Part shown: positions 57,976-64,000 of the stretch, one piece after another
Position numbering within the stretch: the first letter of the stretch is position 1
Layout of the letters: each line of letters opens with the position of its first letter
NCBI GenBank assembly: GCA_046351135.1
Contig: JAXLZA010000018.1
Coordinates: 26,123 to 90,122 of the forward strand
Direction of reading: 5' to 3'
DNA from: UBA4427 sp046351135
GTDB taxonomy: Bacteria > Myxococcota_A > UBA9160 > UBA4427
Length of the DNA: 64,000 bases
Program-made: the position numbers and the translations under genes
The notes under the pieces: generated by a model
The model's input: only the letters and a program-made list of their open reading frames with translations
Databases searched by the model: none
Told to the model about the DNA's origin: nothing

Positions 57976-60900
57976 ACGCGATCACGTTGCCGATCCAGGT
58001 CGCGCTGTTGCCGCTGGCGGTGGCAGCACCCGTGATCGGCGCCGTGACGCGCCGGCTCCACATCGAGGCGAAGCCCGAGCGCGCGACCTGGTCGGCTACC
58101 ACCCCGGCGATCTGCTCGCTGGTCGTGTTCGCCGAGCTGTACTCGCCGTAGGCGCCGAAGACGACCTCGTCGCTGCCCGTCGTCGTGATGCTGCCGCTGT
58201 TCAACGTGCCCGACGTGCCGGTGGCGCGATTCGAGACGTCGAAGAGGACGGTGCCTCCGGACTGCGTGTACTCGAAGACGAGCATGCGTCGCCACGGTCG
58301 CGCGCTGCTCCAGGTCGCGGTGTAGGTCACCGTGCCCGACGCGGTCGAGGCGGGCAGGTAGAAGAAGCGGCCGTGCAGATCGCCGTTGGCCGCGCTGTTC
58401 AGCGTGTCGCCGGTGAACGTGCTCGTCCCGTCGCGGAAGGTCACCGTCGAGCCCGCGGCTCCCTCCCACTTCACGAACGCGACGATCAGGCTGCCGGCGC
58501 GCACGCCCGTCAGGGTGACCGCGAGCGAGGTGCCGTTGCCGTTCGACGTGTTGCCGCCGCTGCGGGCGAAGGCGAGGGGCGTCCCGGTGCTGACGGCGAC
58601 CGTGAGCGTGAAGCTCGAGGTCGTCGTCGTCGTCCCGTCGCCGACGGTCAGCGTCACGGTCGCCGTGCCGGTCTGGCCGGCCACCGGCGTCAGGGTCACC
58701 GTGCGGTTCGCGCCGGATCCGCCGAGCACGACGTTCGCGTTCGGCAGCAGCGTCGGATTCGAGGAGCTCGCCGTCAGCGTGAGCGCCGTCGCGGCGGTCT
58801 CGAGGTCGCCGATCGTGACGGCGAGGGGGCCGACCGCGCCCCCCGGCGTCGTCGACTGATTGGCGACCGTCGAGATCGTCGGTGCGTCGTTCACGGCGAC
58901 GACGGTGACGACGAAGGTGTCGGTCGCCGACGCCGAGCCGTCGCTCACGGTGAGGCTGATCGTCGCCGTCCCGCTCGCGTTCGCGACGGGACTCACGATC
59001 AGCGTGCGATTCGCACCGCTGCCGCCGAGGACGAGGCCGCTCGCCGCGACGACGGCCGGATTCGAGGAGCTGGCCGTGACCGTCAGGCTCGTGGCCGCGG
59101 TCTCGGCGTCGCCGATGGTGAAGGGGATCGCACCGGTCGGGGTGTCCTCGGCGGTGATCCAGTCGGTCACGTCGGAGATCGTGGGGGGCGTGTTGGGCGT
59201 TCCCCCGCTGCGCTTGAAGGCGATGACGCCGCCGATCCAGGTCGCGCTGTTGCCGCTCGCGGTCGCCGCGCCCGTGAAGGGCGACGTGAAGGACTTGCTC
59301 CACATCGACGAGGCGCTCGCCCGCACGACCTGATCGGCGACGAGCCCGCCGATCTGCTCGCCGGTCGTGTTCGCCGAGCTGTACTCGCCGTAGGCGCCGA
59401 AGGCGACCTCGTCGCTGCCGGTGGTCGTGATGCTGCCGCTGTTCAGGTTGCCCGTGGTCCCGGTGGCGCGATTCGACGCGTCGAAGACGACGCTGCCGCC
59501 GGAGTAGGCGTACTCATGGATCAGGACGCGACGGAAGCCTCGCGCCGCGCTCCAGGTCGCGGTGTAGGTCACGTTGCCGGACGCGGTCGAGGCGGGCAGG
59601 TAGAAGAAGCGACCGTGGAGGTCGCCGTTGGCGGCGCTGATCTGGGTGTCGCCCGTGAAGCTGCTCGTCCCGTCGCTGAAAGTGACGGTCGCGCCGGTCG
59701 CGCCCTCCCACTTGACGTAGGCGACGAGCAGGCTGCCGGCGCGCACGCCCGTGAGCGGCACGGAGAGGGTCGTCCCGCTCGCGTCCGCGAAGGCGCTCCC
59801 GCTCCGGGCGAAGGCCATCGGCGTGGTCGTGATGGCGGTGACGGTCAGCGTGAAGCTCGAGGTCGCCGTCGCCGTCGGGGTCGCCGAGCCGTCGTCGACG
59901 GTCAGCGTCACGGTCGTCGTGCCGGTCTGTCCGGCCGCCGGCGTCAGGGTCACCGTCCGGTTCGCGCCGGATCCGCCGAAGACGATGCTCGCGTTCGGCA
60001 GCAGCGTCGGGTTCGACGAGCTGCCCGTCAGCGCGAGCGCCGTCGTGGCGGTCTCGAGATCGCCGATCGTGACGGCCAGGGGCCCGACGGCGACGCCCGC
60101 GGTCGTCGACTGACTGGCGACCGTCGAGATCGTCGGCGCGTCGTTCACCGCGACGACCGTCACGACGAAGGTGTCGCTCACGATCGTCGCCCCGTCGTTC
60201 ACGCTGACGCTGATCGTCGAGGCTCCGCTCGCGTTCGCGACGGGGGTGACGGTCAGCGTGCGGTTCGCGCCGCTGCCGCCGAGCACGAGGCCACTCGCCG
60301 CGACGACGGCCGGGTTCGAGGACGTGGCCGTCACGACGAGGCTCGTGACCGCCGTCTCGGCGTCGCCGACGGTGAAGAGGATCGCGCCGGTCGAGGTGTC
60401 CTCGGCGGTGATCCAGTCGCCGATGTCGGAGATCGTGGGCGGCGCGTTCGATGCGGTCACCGTCAGCGTGAAGCTCGAGGGCGCACTGGCGGCGCCGTCG
60501 CTCACGGTGACCGTGATCAGGGCCGTCCCGGTCTGGCCGAGGGCGGGGGTGACGGTCACGCTGCGGCTCGTGCCGCTGCCGCCGAAGACGATGTTGGCGA
60601 CGGGGACGAGCGCCGGATTCGACGAGCTTCCGGCGAGCGTCAGGCTCGCCGCCGCCGTCTCGACGTCGCCGATCGTGATCGGCAGCGGCACGGTCGGAAC
60701 GCCCGAGGCCGTCACCTGGTTGGCGAGGGTCGAGATCGTCGGCGTGTCGTTCACGGGGGTGACCGTGACGACGAAGGTGTCGCTGGTCGTCGCGGTCCCG
60801 TCGCTCACGCTGACGGTGATCGTCGACGTGCCGTTCGCATCGGGCGCGGGGACGACGCTCAGCGTCCGCGTGGAGCCCGTTCCGCCGAGCAGCAGGCCGG

Positions 60901-63900
60901 TCGGCGGCACCACGCCCGGGTTCGACGAGAGGGCGGTCACCGTGAGGCTGCCGGCGGCGGTCTGGTTGTCGCCGACCGTGAACGCGATCGGAGCGGTCGC
61001 GGTGTCTTCCAGGGTCGTCGTGTCGAGGATGTTCGTGATCGTGGGCGGCGTGTTCGCGGCCCCGGTGCGCTTGAAGGCGATGACGCTCCCGACCCAGGTC
61101 GAGCTGTTGCCGGCCGCGGTGGCGGCGCCGGTGAAGGGGGCCGTGAAGGTCTTGCTCCACATCGAGGCGAAGCCCGAGCGGACGACCTGGTCCGCCGCGA
61201 CGCCGCCGATGCGCTCCGCCGTCGTGTCGACGGAGCTGTACTCGCCGTAGGCGCCGAAGACGACCTCGTCGCTGCCGGTGGTCGTGAGGTTGCCGCTGTT
61301 CAGCGTGCCGCTCGTCGCGGTCGCCCGATTGGACCCGTCGAAGGCGACGGTGCCCCCGCTGTAGGCGTACTCGGACACGAGCAGGCGGCGGAAGGGACGC
61401 CCCGCGCTCCAGGTCGCGGTGTAGGTCACGTTGCCGGACGCGGTCGAGGCCGGCAGATAGAAGAAGCGGCCGTGCAGGTCGCCGTTCGCGGAGTTGACCT
61501 GGGTGTCGGCGGTGAACGTGCTGGTCCCGTCGCTCAGGGTCACCGTCGAACCGCTCGTGGCGCCCTCCCACTTCACGTACGCGACGATCAGGCTGCCCGC
61601 GCGCACGTTGGTCAGCGGGACCGAGAGCGTCGTCCCGCTCGCGTCGTTCGAGGCGCCCTGGCTCCGCGCGAAGCCGAGGGGCTGCTGGGCGGTCGTGCCG
61701 GTGAAGGAGGCGGTGTAGGTCTGGTCGGCTGCGGGGACCGTGATGTCGTGGGTCCGGGCTCCGCCGTCGGACCAGCCGTTCCAGCCGTAGGCGGTCGTGC
61801 CGACCGTCTGATCGACGGCGGCGATCGTGTGCACGAACCCGATCAGCGAGTCGTGCACGAAGGGCGTCACGTTCCGGATGCCGTCGAGGTCGATCGAGAG
61901 CCCGGCCGGCTGGGTCGTGAAAGTCAGGTTGACCTTCTCGGGGTAGACGAGCACCGCCGTCGTCGACTGCAGCCCATCCGAGTCCGTGACCGTCAGGCGG
62001 ATTTCGTAGCGGGTGTAGCCGGAGAAGTCGTGGCCGGACGTCGGGACCACGAAGGAGCCCTGGGTGACGCCGACGTCGGGGGTCGCGGGGTGGACGTGGT
62101 CGGCGTGCAGGAAGTTGATCGTCCAGCTGAAGGCGCTCGCGGGAAGCGCGCCGTCTTCCGGGTCGGTCGCGGTGCCGCCGAACGCGATCACGTCGCCGGC
62201 GCGGAAGGTCGAGTTCGTCGCCGGGAAGCTGATGACCGGGACGGGGGGCTGGCCGACGGTGATCGGGATCGTCGTCGAGGTCGTCGAGAGCGTCCCGTCC
62301 GTGGCGGTCAGGGTCGCGTTGTAGCGACCGGAGCGGGCGTAGGTATGGCTGGCGGAGGCGGTGTCGGCGGTCGAGCCGTCCCCGAAGCTCCAGAGGTAGC
62401 CGAGCGGCTGGCCTTCCGGATCCGAGGTGCCGGCGCTCGTGAAGTCGACGGTGAGCGGGGCGAGGCCCGAGGTCGGGGACGCGTTCGCGACGACGACCGG
62501 CGGCTGGTTGCCGGGCGGGATGTAGCGGATCCGGCGGATCCGGCTGACGCCGAAGGTCCCGGTCGTGTCGGAGTAGCCGAGGTCGACGTAGTAGAGCGCG
62601 CCGTCCGGTCCTTCCGTCAGGTGGACGATGTCGCCGTAGGGGCCGTCCGTCGTCCCGTCCGGGGGCTCGAAGAAGAGGGCCTGGACGACGTTGCCGCCCG
62701 AGTCGAAGGTCAGCCGGCGGATCCAGTTCTGGGCGTAGTCGGCGTAGAAGTAGCTGCCGCGATAGGCGGTCGGGAACTGTGTGCCGCGGTAGATGAAGCC
62801 GCCGGTGATCGCCGCGTCGCGTCCGAGATGCGGATAGGAGTAGAGCGGGCTCGTCACACCCTGGATCGAGCAGGGCCCCTCGCAGAGCGGCCAGCCGTAG
62901 TTGGCCCCGGCCGCGCCGCGATTGAGCTCCTCGACCGCCGTCGCGAAGTCGTTGCCGCCGACGTCGCCGATCAGGAGCGAGTTCGAGATCGCATCGTAGG
63001 AGGCGCGGTACGGATTGCGCAGGCCGAGCGCCCAGACGTCGTCGCGGTTCGGGCCGGCGCCGTCGTAGAACGGGTTGTCCGTCGGGATCGTGCCGTCCTT
63101 GTTGATGCGCAGGATCTTGCCGCGGGGGCTCGTGAGGTCCTGGGCGGCCGCCGAGTCGAAGTGCTCGCCCGTCGCGATGTAGAGCTTGCCGTCGGGCAGG
63201 AAGGCGAGGGCTCCGCCGTGGTGCTCCGCGTTCGCCGCCTGCGGATCCTGGTAGATCACGAACTCGGTCGAGAGGCTCGTCGTGCGGCCGTTGGCCGTGA
63301 AGCGCGAGACGCGATCCCGGTTCGGCGAGCCCAGCGTATAGAAGACGTAGTAGAAGCCGTTCGTCGCGAAGTTCGGGTCGAGCTCGATGTCCATCAGGCC
63401 CTGCTGGCCATTGGTCGAGCCGACGTTCGTCAGCGCGAGGAAGGGCGTCGGCTCGACGGCCGTCGCCCCGGGCGCGAGGATGCGGATCGTCCCGCCGAGC
63501 TCGCCGATCAGCAGGCTGCCGTCGGGCAGGAACACGATGTTGGTCGGCAGGTTCAGCCCGGCGACCACGACCTCGTTCGTGAACTGGTCCCCCGTCAGGC
63601 TCGGCGGCGGCACGGGCGTCGCCATGTCCGTCTGGATCGCGCTGGCGGTGAGGGCGCGGTCGTAGATCCGGACCTCGTCGATCAGGCCGTCCCAGAACTG
63701 GTCGAAGGGCCAGCGGCCGAAGTAGAGCGGGTTGTTCGTCGGGACGTGGGCGCCGGGGGCGGAGGCGGCGAGGACGCCGTTCACGTAGAAGCGCAGGGTC
63801 GTCCCGTCGTAGGTCAGCGCGACGTGCTTCCAGACGCCGAGATCCGCGGTCGTGAGCGGGACGGAGACGTAGGCGGTGAACGCGTTGCCGTCGCCGACGC

Positions 63901-64000
63901 CGGCGTAGAGGCGCCCGTCGCACACCTCGAAGCCGTAGTCGCGGGCCTTCATGACGAGCGAGCCGCAGGTCCCGGTCTCGAGGCTCCGGGTCTGCATCCA
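57953..64000 (-). CDS. giant secreted LamG/PQQ-sugar-dehydrogenase/PKD repeat protein (5' end outside window)
   Basis: 2015 residues are present and the start lies beyond the right edge. From the window edge: a LamG-like jelly-roll (to about residue 110); a glucose/sorbosone dehydrogenase propeller with AEHHGGALAFLPDGKLYIAT (about 130-490); a PKD domain (SASHTYARSGRYNATLTATD); a second Ig-like domain; then three copies of a about 205-residue domain and six about 100-residue Ig-like repeats. It ends at IAFKRTAGP without a PEP-CTERM or other anchor. Repeats suggest a surface or matrix protein that binds glycans. The DNA copies are similar enough to allow recombination. Confidence 0.85.
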   Translation of the reverse strand, partial: WMQTRSLETGTCGSLVMKARDYGFEVCDGRLYAGVGDGNAFTAYVSVPLTTADLGVWKHVALTYDGTTLRFYVNGVLAASAPGAHVPTNNPLYFGRWPFDQFWDGLIDEVRIYDRALTASAIQTDMATPVPPPSLTGDQFTNEVVVAGLNLPTNIVFLPDGSLLIGELGGTIRILAPGATAVEPTPFLALTNVGSTNGQQGLMDIELDPNFATNGFYYVFYTLGSPNRDRVSRFTANGRTTSLSTEFVIYQDPQAANAEHHGGALAFLPDGKLYIATGEHFDSAAAQDLTSPRGKILRINKDGTIPTDNPFYDGAGPNRDDVWALGLRNPYRASYDAISNSLLIGDVGGNDFATAVEELNRGAAGANYGWPLCEGPCSIQGVTSPLYSYPHLGRDAAITGGFIYRGTQFPTAYRGSYFYADYAQNWIRRLTFDSGGNVVQALFFEPPDGTTDGPYGDIVHLTEGPDGALYYVDLGYSDTTGTFGVSRIRRIRYIPPGNQPPVVVANASPTSGLAPLTVDFTSAGTSDPEGQPLGYLWSFGDGSTADTASASHTYARSGRYNATLTATDGTLSTTSTTIPITVGQPPVPVISFPATNSTFRAGDVIAFGGTATDPEDGALPASAFSWTINFLHADHVHPATPDVGVTQGSFVVPTSGHDFSGYTRYEIRLTVTDSDGLQSTTAVLVYPEKVNLTFTTQPAGLSIDLDGIRNVTPFVHDSLIGFVHTIAAVDQTVGTTAYGWNGWSDGGARTHDITVPAADQTYTASFTGTTAQQPLGFARSQGASNDASGTTLSVPLTNVRAGSLIVAYVKWEGATSGSTVTLSDGTSTFTADTQVNSANGDLHGRFFYLPASTASGNVTYTATWSAGRPFRRLLVSEYAYSGGTVAFDGSNRATATSGTLNSGNLTTTGSDEVVFGAYGEYSSVDTTAERIGGVAADQVVRSGFASMWSKTFTAPFTGAATAAGNSSTWVGSVIAFKRTGAANTPPTITNILDTTTLEDTATAPIAFTVGDNQTAAGSLTVTALSSNPGVVPPTGLLLGGTGSTRTLSVVPAPDANGTSTITVSVSDGTATTSDTFVVTVTPVNDTPTISTLANQVTASGVPTVPLPITIGDVETAAASLTLAGSSSNPALVPVANIVFGGSGTSRSVTVTPALGQTGTALITVTVSDGAASAPSSFTLTVTASNAPPTISDIGDWITAEDTSTGAILFTVGDAETAVTSLVVTATSSNPAVVAASGLVLGGSGANRTLTVTPVANASGASTISVSVNDGATIVSDTFVVTVVAVNDAPTISTVASQSTTAGVAVGPLAVTIGDLETATTALALTGSSSNPTLLPNASIVFGGSGANRTVTLTPAAGQTGTTTVTLTVDDGSATPTATATSSFTLTVTAITTTPMAFARSGSAFADASGTTLSVPLTGVRAGSLLVAYVKWEGATGATVTFSDGTSSFTGDTQISAANGDLHGRFFYLPASTASGNVTYTATWSAARGFRRVLIHEYAYSGGSVVFDASNRATGTTGNLNSGSITTTGSDEVAFGAYGEYSSANTTGEQIGGLVADQVVRASASSMWSKSFTSPFTGAATASGNSATWIGGVIAFKRSGGTPNTPPTISDVTDWITAEDTPTGAIPFTIGDAETAATSLTVTASSSNPAVVAASGLVLGGSGANRTLIVSPVANASGTATISLTVSDGSASATDTFVVTVVAVNDAPTISTVANQSTTPGGAVGPLAVTIGDLETAATALTLTASSSNPTLLPNANVVLGGSGANRTVTLTPVAGQTGTATVTLTVGDGTTTTTSSFTLTVAVSTGTPLAFARSGGNTSNGNGTSLAVTLTGVRAGSLIVAFVKWEGAAGSTVTFRDGTSTFTGDTLNSAANGDLHGRFFYLPASTASGTVTYTATWSSARPWRRMLVFEYTQSGGTVLFDVSNRATGTSGTLNSGSITTTGSDEVVFGAYGEYSSANTTSEQIAGVVADQVARSGFASMWSRRVTAPITGAATASGNSATWIGNVIAFKRTAGP
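57965..58579 (-). repeat. 205-residue domain copy C in the giant protein
   Basis: 615 bases. Begins PLAFARSGGN and ends SATWIGNVIAFKR, then only TAGP before the stop. Same core as A and B (VRAGSLIVAFVKWEG, GSDEVVFGAYGEYSS). Confidence 0.85.
58580..59209 (-). repeat. two Ig/cadherin-like repeats
   Basis: Units begin NTPPTISDV and NDAPTISTV and are nearly the same as units three and four of the upstream array, so the block copy-B/array is probably a duplication. Confidence 0.8.
59210..59821 (-). repeat. 205-residue domain copy B in the giant protein
   Basis: 612 bases. Begins PMAFARSGSA and ends SATWIGGVIAFKR; same core as copy A (VRAGSLLVAYVKWEG, GSDEVAFGAYGEYSS). It is followed by two Ig-like repeats (58580-59209). 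Confidence 0.85.
59822..61066 (-). repeat. four Ig/cadherin-like repeats of about 100 residues
   Basis: The units begin NTPPTITNI, NDTPTISTL, NAPPTISDI and NDAPTISTV and share a core of the type SSNPxxxP...GGSGxxR and a terminal ITVxVSDG / SFTLTV. Odd and even units resemble each other more than their neighbours do, so a two-unit block was duplicated. Confidence 0.8.
61067..61681 (-). repeat. 205-residue domain copy A in the giant protein
   Basis: 615 bases. The unit begins PLGFARSQGA and ends STWVGSVIAFKR, with the core VRAGSLIVAYVKWEGATSGS and GSDEVVFGAYGEYSS. It is followed by four Ig-like repeats (61066-59822). Confidence 0.85.

Overview
The window is GC-rich DNA (about 70% by eye) from a Gram-negative bacterium. 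Lipoprotein signals, an LpoB-type peptidoglycan-synthase activator, a CusCBA-type efflux system and a BcsC-like outer-membrane barrel all point to a double membrane. Five proteins carry a C-terminal VPEP-hydrophobic-basic tail (PEP-CTERM sorting signal), yet no exosortase lies in the window. Together with a wax-ester/triacylglycerol synthase, a P450, paired acyl-CoA dehydrogenases and several luciferase-like oxidoreductases, this resembles environmental Myxococcota/Deltaproteobacteria-related genomes. The taxonomy is an inference. I see no tRNA, rRNA, CRISPR array, insertion sequence or phage gene.

Region by region. 1-2.8 kb: end of a PEP-CTERM protein, phosphatidylserine decarboxylase, an Mpo1-like membrane protein, and a convergent phospholipid N-methyltransferase. 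2.8-7.1 kb: the same minus-strand operon holds a class-III aminotransferase and a PHP-phosphoesterase/glycosyltransferase fusion, so the first 7 kb look like a lipid head-group locus. 7.3-9.1 kb: two PEP-CTERM secreted proteins, then about 0.9 kb without a supported gene. 10-13 kb: two small proteins and an orphan molybdopterin oxidoreductase. 13.2-17.4 kb: LpoB-type envelope operon followed by a Tat-exported amidase. 17.4-24.5 kb: a full Cus-like copper/silver efflux operon whose adaptor gene is broken by two apparent one-base losses. 24.6-27.4 kb: P450 divergent from a limonene-epoxide-hydrolase-like protein, then a luciferase-like oxidoreductase. 27.5-31 kb: a membrane protein, a wax-ester synthase and an M50 protease with CBS domains.

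31.3-34.8 kb: two paralogous repeat proteins flank a pentapeptide-repeat PEP-CTERM protein. 34.9-37 kb: a luciferase-like oxidoreductase and a methyltransferase. 37.2-42.8 kb: a cellulose-type exopolysaccharide locus. One 1167-residue polypeptide joins a lipoprotein signal, a GH8 glucanase, a BcsA-type synthase and two PilZ-like domains; a BcsC-like exporter follows and no BcsB is present. 42.8-55.4 kb: a catabolic island (DUF35 protein, thiolase-like protein, alcohol dehydrogenase, MFS transporter, amidohydrolase, ketosteroid-isomerase-like protein, crotonase, two acyl-CoA dehydrogenases, methyltransferase, PLP decarboxylase, SDR) that resembles steroid or isoprenoid acyl-CoA degradation. 55.6-64 kb: a large PEP-CTERM protein, and a giant secreted protein that runs off the right edge and has internal repeats.

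The most unusual items are the GH8-BcsA-PilZ-PilZ fusion, the PHP-glycosyltransferase/aminotransferase/phospholipid-methyltransferase operon, and the repeat architecture of the giant protein.
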